DNA of 64,000 nt from Pseudomonadota bacterium (GCA_020160755.1 JAIUPN010000015.1:1-64000), one strand, 5' to 3'; counted from the first letter of the stretch, positions 1 to 9,152 are shown. Numbers and translations: made by a program. The notes: generated by a model not told the origin, from the sequence alone.

Positions 1-10
1 AAATCCCCGG

Positions 11-80
11 GATGAAGGGGTCCTTTTTGCACGCCGATCACCCCACGAAGGGGGTGCCTATTGCACGCTGATCCTCACCG
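11..80. mobile_element. Remnant of an IS21-like insertion sequence end
   Basis: Two imperfect tandem copies of one unit are visible: gaagggg-tcctttttgcacgccgatcaccc at about 13-42 (read as two pieces) and a diverged second copy at about 47-79 sharing gaaggggg, ttgcacgc and gatc..cacc. Multiple terminal repeats of this general composition are characteristic of IS21-family ends; I recognise the pattern but cannot search a database. No transposase genes lie inside the window, so this is either the right end of an element lying off the left edge or a decayed leftover. Confidence 0.45.
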
Positions 81-140
81 TTTTGCGGCGTTGCAGGAAC
101 TGGTTGACCGACACAGCCGTTCCGGCGCACGAATAGAGCG

Positions 141-1358
141 ATGGAGCGGGGGCATCTTTCAGAATATTTTTCCGGCATTGCCGTTAAACGACTGAGCGCG
201 GTCGAAACGCGACCGTCAACTTCGAACCAGCACGAGTTCAATGCATCTGCAGAGCTGAAAAAGCTGCTCGGCGAAGACGACATGAAAGACATTGCTACCA
301 AGTTCATATGGATCGGACACGAGCAGGAAACGGTCGAAGCAGAAGGTTTTGTAACTTGGTACGACGCCCGTCGGAAACATCCGACGCGATCGGAGTACCG
401 GCTCTACTACTCCACCAATGACGTAGCCGCGATGATGGACGAAGGCGATGCCTTCTTCTTGGCAAAACGCAAGGAAGAAGGCTGCTTGGTAATTTTAACA
501 CCGACCGACAGCACGATGTACAACCAGTTGCTCTGGTTGTTCGGAGTTGATGTTCAGTCCGAATTTCAGTTCAGTTATCAATCCGTCGGCGGAAACTCTG
601 ACGCGGCGCTCGATTTTGTAGCGCGCTTCATTCTCGAAGCTCTGGATATTGATCCAGAGGAGCCCGAAGGCCCCGATCTGGACCGATTGATCGCCCCGTT
701 TGGCCTTCTGATGCCCAAGGCACGGGTCCTCTCCGATCTCGCCCGATCATCCCTCGCATTGCCGTTTATCCGGGATGCGCCTGACTTGGCGCTCATGAAA
801 TGGATGGAAAGAGAGGACCAGCTGTTCCGGCGCCTCGAGCGCAAGATCGTCGCCGAACGGCTGCGCGCAGGCTTCCGGAACAGCGACGGAGAGGATGTTG
901 AAGGCTTCATCGCTTTTTCGCTCAGCGTGCAGAATCGTCGCAAATCCCGCGCTGGTTTGGCGCTCGAAAGTCATATCGAAGCACTGCTGAACGCGTTCGG
1001 GATCAGCTACTCGCGTGGCGCTATAACCGAAAATGGCAACAAACCCGACTTCCTGTTTCCAGGCGCGGCCGAATATGGGAATCCCGGCTTCGATGCAGAC
1101 CGACTTACCATGCTCGGCGCCAAATCAACGCTCAAGGAACGCTGGCGCCAAGTGCTTTCGGAGGCCGAACGTATCCGGATCAAACACCTGCTGACATTGG
1201 AGCCCGGCATCTCTTTGAAGCAGACGGCGGAAATGCAGGCCAAACAGCTACAACTGGTTTTACCTCGCGATCTTCACGCGACCTACAAACCGGAACAGCA
1301 GGCCTGGCTTATGGATGTCTCTGACTTCATTCGCCTCGTTCAATCCAGGCAAGCCTAG
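141..1358 (+). CDS. EcoRII-type type II restriction endonuclease
   Basis: Predicted 405-residue endonuclease, the same size as EcoRII (about 400 residues), which cleaves 5' of CCWGG as a type IIE enzyme needing an effector copy of its site. The N-terminal third carries the effector-domain-like KRLSA..T segment (about residues 17-24). The C-terminal catalytic domain opens with NRRKSRAG and holds KPDFLFP with Asp303, then Tyr312, Lys328, Arg334 and Glu341, which keep the exact spacing of the EcoRII active-site residues D299, Y308, K324, R330 and E337. The specificity CCWGG is inferred from family. No cytosine methyltransferase or Vsr gene is visible; it may lie beyond the left edge, past the IS-like remnant. 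Base composition is clearly less GC-rich than the following genes, consistent with transfer. The upstream in-frame stop is at 105-107, and ATG141 lacks a clear ribosome binding site, so the start is uncertain. Confidence 0.88.
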   Translation: MERGHLSEYFSGIAVKRLSAVETRPSTSNQHEFNASAELKKLLGEDDMKDIATKFIWIGHEQETVEAEGFVTWYDARRKHPTRSEYRLYYSTNDVAAMMDEGDAFFLAKRKEEGCLVILTPTDSTMYNQLLWLFGVDVQSEFQFSYQSVGGNSDAALDFVARFILEALDIDPEEPEGPDLDRLIAPFGLLMPKARVLSDLARSSLALPFIRDAPDLALMKWMEREDQLFRRLERKIVAERLRAGFRNSDGEDVEGFIAFSLSVQNRRKSRAGLALESHIEALLNAFGISYSRGAITENGNKPDFLFPGAAEYGNPGFDADRLTMLGAKSTLKERWRQVLSEAERIRIKHLLTLEPGISLKQTAEMQAKQLQLVLPRDLHATYKPEQQAWLMDVSDFIRLVQSRQA

Positions 1359-1361
1359 CCC

Positions 1362-1928
1362 TCACTCAACCTCGCGCCATTCCCCCAACCCCAGTTCCCC
1401 AATCTCCCACCCCCCGATGCGCCAGCGCACCAGCCGCAGCGTCGGATAGCCGACCGCCGCCGTCATCCGCCGCACCTGGCGGTTACGGCCTTCAGTGATC
1501 GTCAGCTCGATCCAGCTATCCGCCACGCTCTTGCGGTAACGCACCGGCGGGTCGCGGTCCCACAGCTTCGGCGGGTCGATGCGGCGGACCGCCGCGGGGC
1601 GCGTCGGGCCGTCGTTGAGCCTGACGCCGCGGCGCAGCGCGTCGAGCGCGGCGTCGTCGGGTTCGCCCTCGACCTGCGCGAGATAGGTTTTGGGGGTCTT
1701 GTGCTTCGGCGACGAAATGCGCGCCTGCAGCGCGCCGTCGTCGGTCAGGATCAGCAGGCCCTCGCTATCCCGGTCCAGCCGCCCCGCCGGATAGACGCCG
1801 GGGACATCGACATAATCGGACAGCGTCGCGCGCGGGCCGCCATCGCCCCCCGCTCTGCTCGCGGTCATGCCCTTGTCGGTGAACTGGCTGAGCACGCCCC
1901 ACGGCTTGTTGAACAGGATCAATGTCAC
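1362..1928 (-). CDS. rluE: 23S rRNA pseudouridine synthase, RluE type
   Basis: RsuA/RluB/E/F-family pseudouridine synthase of 188 residues without an N-terminal S4 domain, the short architecture of RluE, which in E. coli modifies U2457 of 23S rRNA. Visible signatures are LFNKPWGVLSQFT at the N terminus, the catalytic-Asp loop AGRLDRDSEGLLILT, and GRNRQVRRMTA near the C terminus. It starts with GTG, whose G-T-G-A overlaps the TGA stop of the upstream flavoprotein gene, so the two are translationally coupled. Its 3' end lies only 3 bp from the convergent restriction endonuclease gene, leaving no terminator between them. Exact target base is inferred from family. Confidence 0.9.
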   Translation of the reverse strand: MTLILFNKPWGVLSQFTDKGMTASRAGGDGGPRATLSDYVDVPGVYPAGRLDRDSEGLLILTDDGALQARISSPKHKTPKTYLAQVEGEPDDAALDALRRGVRLNDGPTRPAAVRRIDPPKLWDRDPPVRYRKSVADSWIELTITEGRNRQVRRMTAAVGYPTLRLVRWRIGGWEIGELGLGEWREVE

Positions 1929-3538
1929 GGCATCACACTCCGCGCCACGGCCTCGGCGACCTTGATGCCGTCGACCGCCGCCGACAGGATGCCGCCGGCA
2001 TAGCCCGCGCCCTCGCCCGCCGGAAACAGCCCCGCGGTGTTCAGGCTCTGAAAATCCTCGCCGCGGGTGAAGCGCACGGGCGACGAGGTGCGCGTCTCGA
2101 CCCCCGTCATCACCACGTCAGGATGGTCGTATCCCGCGATCTGGCGCCCGAACACCGGGATCGCCTCGCGCATCGCCTCGACCGCGAAGGCGGGCAGGCA
2201 TTGCGACAGGTCGGTCGGGGTGACGCCGGGGCGATAGGAGGGGATGATGCTGCCGAGCTCGGTCGACGGGCGGCCTTTCAGGAAATCGCCGACGCGCTGC
2301 GCAGGGGCGCGATAGTTCGATCCGCCCGCGACAAAGGCGAGCGATTCCCAGTGGCGCTGGAACGCGATGCCCGCGAGCGGGTCGCCCGGATAATCGCGCG
2401 CGGGGTCGATCGCGACGACGAAGCCCGAATTGGCGTTGCGCTCGTTGCGTGAATATTGGCTCATGCCGTTGGTCGCGACGCGCCCCTCCTCCGACGTCGC
2501 GGCGACGACGGTGCCGCCGGGACACATGCAGAAACTATAGACGGTGCGCCCGTTCCGGCAGTGGTGCGAGATATGATATTCGGCGGCGCCGAGGATCGGA
2601 TTGCCCGCGTCGGCGCCGAAACGCGAGGTGTCGATCCACGATTGCGGATGCTCGATGCGGACGCCGATCGAAAAGGGCTTCGCCTCGACATGCACCCCCG
2701 CCGCGAGGAGCATCGCAAAGGTGTCGCGCGCGCTGTGACCGATCGCCATGACGACGCGGTCGGCTTCGATATACTCACCATTGGCGAGGTGCACGCCCTG
2801 CACGCGGCGTTCGCCCGCACCGTCGGTCACGATATCCAGCCCGTCGACCTTGTGCTGCCAGCGATATTCGCCGCCCAGCCCCTCGATCGTCTCGCGCAGG
2901 CTTTCGACCATCGTCACCAGCCGGAAGGTGCCGATATGCGGGTGCGCCTCGGTCAGGATTTCGGGCGGCGCGCCCGCCTTGACGAATTCGGTGAGCACCT
3001 TGCGGTCGAGGTGCCGCGGGTCCTTGATCCGGCTGTAGAGCTTGCCGTCGGAAAAGGTGCCCGCGCCACCCTCGCCGAACTGGACGTTCGATTCGGGGTG
3101 GAGCACGCTGCGCCGCCACAGATCCCATGTGTCCTTGGTGCGCTCGCGCACGACCTTGCCGCGGTCGAGGATGATCGGGCAGAACCCCATCTGCGCGAGG
3201 ATCAGCCCGACGAACAGCCCGCACGGCCCCGCGCCGACGACCACCGGCCGCTTGATCCCCTTCGGCGCCTGCGTGATGAATTTATACGCGGTGTTCGGGG
3301 TCTGCTGGACGTTGCGGTCCTTGCGAAAGCGCGCGAGCACCGCGCCCTCGTCCTTCACATTGACGTCGACCGAATAGATCAGCTTGATGTTCGTCTTGTC
3401 GCGCGCATCGTGCGCGCGGCGCGCGACGACGTGGCGGATCAGCTCGCGCGGCGAAATGCGCAGCCGCCTGCAGATCGCGGCGGGCAAATCCTCCGGCGCG
3501 TGGTGCAGCGGTAGCGTGAGTTCGGTCAGGCGAAGCAT
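1925..3538 (-). CDS. COG2509-type FAD-dependent dehydrogenase
   Basis: 537-residue NAD(P)/FAD-dependent oxidoreductase of the widely conserved but poorly characterised COG2509 family. After an about 95-residue N-terminal domain beginning with LRLTELTLPL comes the dinucleotide-binding motif VVVGAGPCGLFVGLILAQ, then NVQFGEGGAGTFSDGKLYSR, and a C-terminal GEGAGYAGGILSAAVDG flavin-binding segment. Substrate and physiological role are not established for this family. The stop codon overlaps the GTG start of rluE, so both genes belong to one transcript. Start ATG at 3538 is preceded by an AGG element about 8 bases upstream. Confidence 0.85.
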   Translation of the reverse strand: MLRLTELTLPLHHAPEDLPAAICRRLRISPRELIRHVVARRAHDARDKTNIKLIYSVDVNVKDEGAVLARFRKDRNVQQTPNTAYKFITQAPKGIKRPVVVGAGPCGLFVGLILAQMGFCPIILDRGKVVRERTKDTWDLWRRSVLHPESNVQFGEGGAGTFSDGKLYSRIKDPRHLDRKVLTEFVKAGAPPEILTEAHPHIGTFRLVTMVESLRETIEGLGGEYRWQHKVDGLDIVTDGAGERRVQGVHLANGEYIEADRVVMAIGHSARDTFAMLLAAGVHVEAKPFSIGVRIEHPQSWIDTSRFGADAGNPILGAAEYHISHHCRNGRTVYSFCMCPGGTVVAATSEEGRVATNGMSQYSRNERNANSGFVVAIDPARDYPGDPLAGIAFQRHWESLAFVAGGSNYRAPAQRVGDFLKGRPSTELGSIIPSYRPGVTPTDLSQCLPAFAVEAMREAIPVFGRQIAGYDHPDVVMTGVETRTSSPVRFTRGEDFQSLNTAGLFPAGEGAGYAGGILSAAVDGIKVAEAVARSVMP

Positions 3539-3599
3539 CGGACGCCTGTAATGCTGAAGGCGGCCGGGGGGAACGCCAATCGAAACGGGGTTCGAAAAG

Positions 3600-3628
3600 A
3601 AAAAGGGGCGGTCATCGCTGACCGCCCC
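3600..3628 (-). terminator. Rho-independent terminator of typA
   Basis: Perfect 10-bp stem ggggcggtca/tgaccgcccc with a tcgc loop (3605-3628). Read on the minus strand it is followed by TTTTTCTTTT, immediately downstream of the typA stop at 3639. Confidence 0.9.
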
Positions 3629-3638
3629 CTCTTGATCC

Positions 3639-5471
3639 TTACGCCGCTTCCTTCTTGCGCGACGCTTTCTTGCGCTCGTGCGGGTCGAGCAGCGCCTTGC
3701 GGATGCGGATATTCTTCGGGGTCACTTCGACCATTTCGTCGTCGTCGATGTAAGCGATCGCCTGCTCCAGCGTCATGCGGCGCGGCGGGGTCAGGCGGAT
3801 CGCGTCGTCCTTGCCCGTCGAACGGAAGTTCGTGAGCTGCTTCGACTTCATCGGGTTGACTTCGAGATCGTCGGGCTTGGCATTTTCGCCGATGATCATG
3901 CCCTCATAGAGCGCCTCGCCGGGCGAGACGAAGAGGATGCCGCGCTCTTCGAGCGGGCCGAGCGCATAGGCGACGGCTTCGCCATTGCCGTTCGAGATCA
4001 GGACGCCATTCTTGCGGCCTTCGATCGGGCCCTTGTGCGGGCCGTATTTCTCGAACAGGCGGTTCATGATCCCGGTGCCGCGGGTGTCGGACAGGAATTC
4101 GCCATGATAGCCGATCAGGCCGCGCGACGGACCGCTGAAGGTGATGCGCGTCTTGCCGCCACCCGACGGGCGCATGTCGGTAAGGTCGGCCTTGCGGATC
4201 TGCATCTTCTCGACGACCGTGCCCGAATGTTCGTCGTCGACGTCGATGACGACGGTTTCATAGGGTTCGGTGCGCTTGCCGGCTTCGTCTTCGCCGAACA
4301 GCACCTTCGGGCGGCTGATGCCGAGTTCGAAGCCTTCGCGGCGCATCGTTTCGATGAGCACGCCGAGCTGGAGCTCGCCGCGGCCCGCGACGTCGAAGCT
4401 GTCCTTGTCGGCGCTTTCGGTGATGCGGATCGCGACGTTGGTTTCGGCTTCGCGCAGCAGGCGGTCGCGGATCATGCGGCTCGTGACCTTGCTGCCCTCG
4501 CGGCCCGCCATCGGGCTGTCGTTCACGGCGAAGCGCATCGACAGCGTCGGCGGGTCGATCGGCTGCGCGGCGATCGGCTCGCTGACGCTCGTGTCGGCGA
4601 TCGTGTTCGCGACGGTCGCGTTGGTCAGGCCCGCGATCGCGACGATGTCGCCCGCCTTCGCTTCCTCGACCGGAACGCGATCGAGCCCGCGGAACGCCAG
4701 CAGCTTCGACGCGCGGCCGGTTTCGATCACCTTGCCGTCCATGTCGAGCGCGTGGATCGCCTGGTTGACCTTGACCGTGCCCGACTGGACGCGGCCGGTC
4801 AGGATGCGGCCGATGAAATTGTCGCGGTCGAGCAACGTCGCGAGGAAGGTGAAGGGCGCGTCTTCGGGCAGGCCCGGGGTCGGAACGTGGCTGACGATCG
4901 TCTTGAACAGCGGCTCGAGCGTGCCTTCGCGCGCGTCGGGGCTGTCCGAGGCGAAACCGCCGCGGCCCGAGGCATAGAGGATCGGGAAGTCGAGCTGTTC
5001 GTCATTGGCTTCGAGCGCGAGGAACAGTTCGAACACCTCGTCGAGCACTTCGGCGGCGCGCGCGTCGCTGCGGTCGATCTTGTTGACGACGACGATCGGC
5101 TTCAGGCCGAGCGCGAGCGCCTTGCCGGTCACGAACTTGGTCTGCGGCATCGGGCCTTCGGCCGCGTCGACGAGCAGGATGACGCCGTCGACCATGGAGA
5201 GGATGCGCTCGACCTCGCCGCCGAAGTCGGCGTGGCCCGGGGTGTCGACGATGTTGATCCGCGTCTGGTCGGCGCCTTCGCCCCACTCGACGCTGGTGCA
5301 CTTCGCGAGGATCGTGATCCCGCGCTCCTTTTCGAGATCGTTCGAATCCATCGCGCGCTCTTCGACGCGCTGGTTGTCGCGGAAGGTGCCCGACTGGCGG
5401 AACAATTGATCGACGAGAGTGGTCTTGCCATGATCGACGTGCGCGATGATGGCGATATTGCGCAAAGACAT
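3639..5471 (-). CDS. typA: Translational GTPase TypA/BipA
   Basis: Ribosome-associated GTPase of 610 residues, the usual family length, involved in ribosome assembly and stress or cold adaptation. The G-domain motifs are visible in order: AHVDHGKTTL (P-loop) near residue 10, the switch-I region RGITI, DTPGHADF and NKID. They are followed by the EF-G-like domains and the BipA-specific C-terminal region with PRRMTLEQAIAYIDDDE. Monocistronic, ending in a strong terminator. It is a core gene and orients the left half of the window. Confidence 0.97.
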   Translation of the reverse strand: MSLRNIAIIAHVDHGKTTLVDQLFRQSGTFRDNQRVEERAMDSNDLEKERGITILAKCTSVEWGEGADQTRINIVDTPGHADFGGEVERILSMVDGVILLVDAAEGPMPQTKFVTGKALALGLKPIVVVNKIDRSDARAAEVLDEVFELFLALEANDEQLDFPILYASGRGGFASDSPDAREGTLEPLFKTIVSHVPTPGLPEDAPFTFLATLLDRDNFIGRILTGRVQSGTVKVNQAIHALDMDGKVIETGRASKLLAFRGLDRVPVEEAKAGDIVAIAGLTNATVANTIADTSVSEPIAAQPIDPPTLSMRFAVNDSPMAGREGSKVTSRMIRDRLLREAETNVAIRITESADKDSFDVAGRGELQLGVLIETMRREGFELGISRPKVLFGEDEAGKRTEPYETVVIDVDDEHSGTVVEKMQIRKADLTDMRPSGGGKTRITFSGPSRGLIGYHGEFLSDTRGTGIMNRLFEKYGPHKGPIEGRKNGVLISNGNGEAVAYALGPLEERGILFVSPGEALYEGMIIGENAKPDDLEVNPMKSKQLTNFRSTGKDDAIRLTPPRRMTLEQAIAYIDDDEMVEVTPKNIRIRKALLDPHERKKASRKKEAA

Positions 5472-5575
5472 GCGGATAAGCCTTGATGTAAGGGGGCAGC
5501 GCCCGGAGCGCCGCGAGACGCCGCGCCCCTAACAGAAGTGGTGCTGCGGCGCAACATGATTGCCGAAGCCGCGCT

Positions 5576-6544
5576 CTATCGCAGCGATTGCGCCAAATGC
5601 CCCGTATCGTAGAGCGAGCGATGCTCGGCGCGGCGCAATCGCTTCGCCGCCTCCTTGTCGAAATCGACCTTCCAACGGTCGAGAGCGGCTGCGAACCGGG
5701 GAGGGTCGGATATATCGCCGATTTCGCGCAATTCACGCGACGCCGTGAGCAGCGCCGCCCGCTCGCGGACGAAACCCCGCCCCGCGTAGCGCTCGGCGAT
5801 CAGTCCCAGTTGATGGCGTATCGCCGCGATCGACAGCGCCGCGCCTTGCCGGTCGCCGCGACCAATCATCAGTTGCGCCCCCGCGATGCCGTCGTCGAGC
5901 GCACCAAGCTGGTCGTCCAGCCGCCGCGCAGCGGTGCGTTCGGGTGTGCACGGCCGCACCGCGCGGACATAGGCGGCCAGCGCTTCGAGCGTCGCCGGGG
6001 TCGGCTCCTGCCCGCCGAATTCCTCGACCACCAGATTGCGGATGAAAGGTTCGAGCGCGCGCGTATCGGGATCGCGCGAGATTTTTCCTAGCATCGCCAG
6101 GTCGGGAATGACCACAGGGTCGAAGCGCGCATTGCCGCGTACGGCGCTGAAGAAGCTGTTCGTGACGTCTGCCGTTCCCGGCGCGGCGGAGACGCCGGCG
6201 AGCAGGAAATGCGGATTGCCGCGCCCGTTGATATGGCAGCTGGCGCAGCTCAGCCCCGCCTTGGCCGCCTGCCCGCCAAGCAGCGTCGGGGCGCTAAACA
6301 ACGCGCGCCCGCTCCGGACCAACGCATCGTCGCCGGGCGCAAGGCAAGCCGCGGGCTGTCCGGACAACAACACCAACTCGGCACCCGGCGCGGTCCAGCG
6401 CAATTGCTCGAAAGCCGGCGGCGCATCGCCGCGCGTCGCCGCCACGCCGAGGAGCAGCGCCGCGAGCACGATCAGCTGGCGGATGCGCGCCCCGCCGCGA
6501 TCCAGCGCCGAAGCTCGTCGACCTCGTGGCATCCGAAACCGCAA
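5576..6544 (-). CDS. Secreted monoheme c-type cytochrome
   Basis: 322-residue protein with a hydrophobic signal-like segment IVLAALLLGVAA (about residues 25-36) and one covalent heme motif, CASCH (Cys100, Cys103, His104), followed by a region with the look of di-heme peroxidase (MauG/CcpA-like) N-terminal domains. Only one CxxCH is seen, so it is unlikely to be a complete di-heme peroxidase. The C-terminal 120 residues are alpha-helical and charged. The assigned start overlaps the upstream TPR gene by 73 bp; an internal GTG within the signal segment is possible but would remove the basic n-region. Probably co-transcribed with the TPR gene. Electron partner unknown. Confidence 0.68.
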   Translation of the reverse strand: MRFRMPRGRRASALDRGGARIRQLIVLAALLLGVAATRGDAPPAFEQLRWTAPGAELVLLSGQPAACLAPGDDALVRSGRALFSAPTLLGGQAAKAGLSCASCHINGRGNPHFLLAGVSAAPGTADVTNSFFSAVRGNARFDPVVIPDLAMLGKISRDPDTRALEPFIRNLVVEEFGGQEPTPATLEALAAYVRAVRPCTPERTAARRLDDQLGALDDGIAGAQLMIGRGDRQGAALSIAAIRHQLGLIAERYAGRGFVRERAALLTASRELREIGDISDPPRFAAALDRWKVDFDKEAAKRLRRAEHRSLYDTGHLAQSLR

Positions 6545-7392
6545 ATCGCCTCTAGCTTCGCAAGATGCGCTCTGGCGCCCGCGACATCGCCGCGTTCGAG
6601 CTTCAGTTCGCCATAATATTCGAGCGCACCGCGATGCGCCGGCGCGATCGCGAGCGCCTCGCGATAATAGGCCTCGGCCACATCATAGCGCTTCAGCTTG
6701 CGGTTCGCGAAGCCGAGGTAAGTGAGCACATCGGGGTGCGGCCCCGCCGCCCACAGCGCCGCGTCGAGCTTCGCGATCGCGGCTTCGTAGCGATGCTCGT
6801 TGATCAGCCCGACGGCGGCGACATAGGTCGCGTCGAGCGTCTCCGCCGCGGCGAGCCGCACCTCGGGCTCGACCGCGCTTTGCGCCTGCGGTCCCGCGGC
6901 GACCGCCGCCTCCAGCCTGGTGATCGCATCGGCGAGCTTCGCCGAATCGGCGCACGTCCCCGCGCACCCTTCCTGCATCGCTTTCAGCGCGCCGAGCTGT
7001 TCGTCGGCCTTTTCCGACTTGCCGAGCTTCGCCTGCGTGATGCCAAGGTCGCGGCGCGCGTCGACCATCTTCTCGTCATAGCGAACCGCAGCTTCGAGCG
7101 GCTTCACCGCGCGCGAGAAATCGCCCAGCGCCATATAGCTCGCGCCGAGCAGATAATTGGCCTGCGGGTTTTTCGGCACCGCCGACACGACCTTTTTAAA
7201 GGCTTTCGCCGCGTCGTCATATTTGCCGGAGGCGAAGGCGTCGGCGCCCTTCTTATAGTCGACCGTCGGGTCGTAGCTGCTCTGGCTCGGCGGCGCGCTG
7301 CTGCCGCCCCCGCCGCTTCCCGCCGCCAAGGCAATCGGCGCAGCCAAGACCGCACAGGCAGCAAAAATGGCTAGTGAAGATCGATACCGCAT
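6472..7392 (-). CDS. Periplasmic tetratricopeptide repeat protein
   Basis: 306-residue exported protein: signal peptide MRYRSSLAIFAACAVLAAP, a Gly/Ser-rich linker, then several TPR units (for example ADAFASGKYDDAAKAFKKVV and AEAYYREALAIAPAHRGALEY). The start at 7392 is set by a GAGGGAGAG ribosome binding site about 8 bases upstream and by the signal peptide. Unusual for a TPR protein are paired cysteines: CAGTC in the middle and CGFGCH near the C terminus, the latter resembling a CxxxCH heme motif. It overlaps the cytochrome gene downstream, so the two probably act together in the periplasm; function otherwise unknown. Confidence 0.75.
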   Translation of the reverse strand: MRYRSSLAIFAACAVLAAPIALAAGSGGGGSSAPPSQSSYDPTVDYKKGADAFASGKYDDAAKAFKKVVSAVPKNPQANYLLGASYMALGDFSRAVKPLEAAVRYDEKMVDARRDLGITQAKLGKSEKADEQLGALKAMQEGCAGTCADSAKLADAITRLEAAVAAGPQAQSAVEPEVRLAAAETLDATYVAAVGLINEHRYEAAIAKLDAALWAAGPHPDVLTYLGFANRKLKRYDVAEAYYREALAIAPAHRGALEYYGELKLERGDVAGARAHLAKLEAICGFGCHEVDELRRWIAAGRASAS

Positions 7393-7466
7393 GGCGAGTC
7401 TCTCCCTCGGTCGATAGGGTATCAGCCTATCATAAACGGCGCGCGCGCGGAACGGCGAAGCGCGGG

Positions 7467-8117
7467 TCAGATCATCGCGACCAGCCGCTCGATTTCCCGC
7501 GCCGCCGCACGCGCGGCGCGGACGAGGTTGGCATGGAAATCGCCCGCGCTGTCGCCGTTCGCCTCGTCGGTCACCGCCTTGATCGCGCCCCATGGCTTGC
7601 CGAGCCGCGCCGCGACCTGCGCCACCGCGCCAACCTCCATATCGACGAGCGTCGCGCCGAGCGCCGCGAGATCGGCCGCCGCATCGGGGCAGGCGACAAA
7701 ACTGTCGCCGCTCGCGATCCGCGCGCGGGGCAAGCCGAGTCCGGGATCGGCCATCGCCCGGAAGTGCGCCTCTCCCGCCTCGCCGATCGGCCACTCGCCC
7801 GCGCGGTAGCGGCGAAACAGGCCCGGTTGATTGGCACCATAGTCATGCTGCAACGCCTCGGCGATCCAATAAGCCCCCGGCGCCGCGCCGAGCGACCCGC
7901 AGGTGCCGGTCATCAACAGCAGATCGGCATCGCGCGCGAGCGTTCCGGCGCAAAGCGCGGCGTTGACCTTGCCAAGCCCGCAGGTCGCGATGGTCAGCCG
8001 GTGCCCGGGACCGTCGAATCGTCTTGCCGCGAACGGGCCGTCGACGGACGCGCCCGCGCCTGAAAACAGCGCGTCAGCCTCTTCGGGCAAGGCGGCGAGG
8101 ATCAGAATATCGGACAT
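7467..8117 (-). CDS. mtnN: MTA/SAH nucleosidase-like phosphorylase
   Basis: 216-residue member of the purine nucleoside phosphorylase superfamily, closest in layout to 5'-methylthioadenosine/S-adenosylhomocysteine nucleosidase, which cleaves adenine from MTA or SAH in methionine salvage. Visible are the LPEEADAL start, the phosphate/ribose region MTGTCGSLG, SGDSFV, the VDMEVGAVAQVA segment with the ribose-binding Glu, and VTDEANGDS with the catalytic Asp. Substrate could instead be a futalosine-type nucleoside; the name is family-level. Divergent from the BASS transporter gene with about 64 bp between starts. Confidence 0.8.
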   Translation of the reverse strand: MSDILILAALPEEADALFSGAGASVDGPFAARRFDGPGHRLTIATCGLGKVNAALCAGTLARDADLLLMTGTCGSLGAAPGAYWIAEALQHDYGANQPGLFRRYRAGEWPIGEAGEAHFRAMADPGLGLPRARIASGDSFVACPDAAADLAALGATLVDMEVGAVAQVAARLGKPWGAIKAVTDEANGDSAGDFHANLVRAARAAAREIERLVAMI

Positions 8118-8181
8118 CGTGCCTGTCTACCGTCTCGCGCGACCTTGCCAAGCGCGCGCCGCGACGCCATCGCTCAGACCA

Positions 8182-9138
8182 ATGCTTGCTCGCATCTTTC
8201 CCGACCGCTTCGTCCCCGTCCTGCTCGCGACGATCCTGCTCGCAAGCGTGGCGCCGGTGCGCGGCGCAGCGGTGCCGGTTGCGGGGGGGCTGTCGACCGC
8301 GGCGATCGTCTTCCTCTTTTTCCTGAACGGCGTGCGACTGCCGCGCGACGAAGTGCTGCACGGCATCCGCAACTGGAAGCTGCAAGGCGCTGCGCTTGCC
8401 TTCTGCTTCGGCGCGATGGCGCTGCTCGGCCTTGCGGCGCAGGCGGCGATGGCTCCGCTGCTCCCTGCAACGCTTGCGCTCGGCTTTCTCTTCCTCGGCA
8501 TTCTGCCCTCGACCGTCCAGTCGGCGACCGCCGCGTCGAGCCTCGCCGACGGCAATGTCGCGGCGAGCGTCGTTGCCGCGGCGCTGCTCAACCTGTCCGG
8601 CGTCGCGCTTTCGCCGGTCCTGTTCGCGCTGCTCGCCGGAAGCGCGGGCGAAATCCACGGGGAGGCGGTGCTGCGGATCGTCTCGATCCTGCTTGTCCCC
8701 TTCGTCGCGGGGCAGCTCGTCCAGCGCTGGCTGCGCCCTTGGGTGCTCGCGCACCGCGGCCTTGCGACCTTCATGGATCGCACCGCGATCGCGATCGCCG
8801 TCTATGTTGCTTTCTCGGCAGCAGTCGTCGCCGGGATCTGGGGTCTGCTCGACGGACGCGAAATCGGCATCGTGCTCGCCGCGGTCGCCGCGGTGCTCGC
8901 GCTATCATTCAGCGGCGCCTGGGCGCTCGGCGGACTGCTGAAGCTCGCGCGCCCCGACCGCATCACCCTGCTCTTTTCGGGCGCGCAAAAGAGCATCGCG
9001 GTGGGCGCGCCGCTCGCCGCTACGCTTTTCCCGCCGGCGATCGCCGGCATGGTGCTCGTCCCGATCCTCGTCTATCATATGGCGCAACTGATCCTGTCCG
9101 CGTGGATCGCGCCGGCGCTTCGCGACGACAAGGTGTAG
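8182..9138 (+). CDS. Bile acid:sodium symporter (SBF-like) family protein
   Basis: Integral membrane protein of 318 residues with about ten hydrophobic segments, in the layout of the SBF-like/YfeH branch of the BASS superfamily. Typical pieces are FLFFLNGVRLPRDE, LGILPSTVQSATAASSLADGN (conserved crossover region) and LFSGAQKSIAVGAPLA. Transport substrate is not deducible; characterised BASS proteins move organic anions with sodium. The start at 8182 was chosen because the first transmembrane segment follows directly; upstream in-frame codons read into the antisense of mtnN. Confidence 0.85.
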   Translation: MLARIFPDRFVPVLLATILLASVAPVRGAAVPVAGGLSTAAIVFLFFLNGVRLPRDEVLHGIRNWKLQGAALAFCFGAMALLGLAAQAAMAPLLPATLALGFLFLGILPSTVQSATAASSLADGNVAASVVAAALLNLSGVALSPVLFALLAGSAGEIHGEAVLRIVSILLVPFVAGQLVQRWLRPWVLAHRGLATFMDRTAIAIAVYVAFSAAVVAGIWGLLDGREIGIVLAAVAAVLALSFSGAWALGGLLKLARPDRITLLFSGAQKSIAVGAPLAATLFPPAIAGMVLVPILVYHMAQLILSAWIAPALRDDKV

Positions 9139-9152
9139 TACTTGAATAACAC

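Noticed and set aside
3678..5486. Very long open frame antisense to typA
   Set aside because: High-GC third-position bias opens antisense frames; its translation is a low-complexity Arg/Asp/Ala-rich mirror of TypA with no homologous features.
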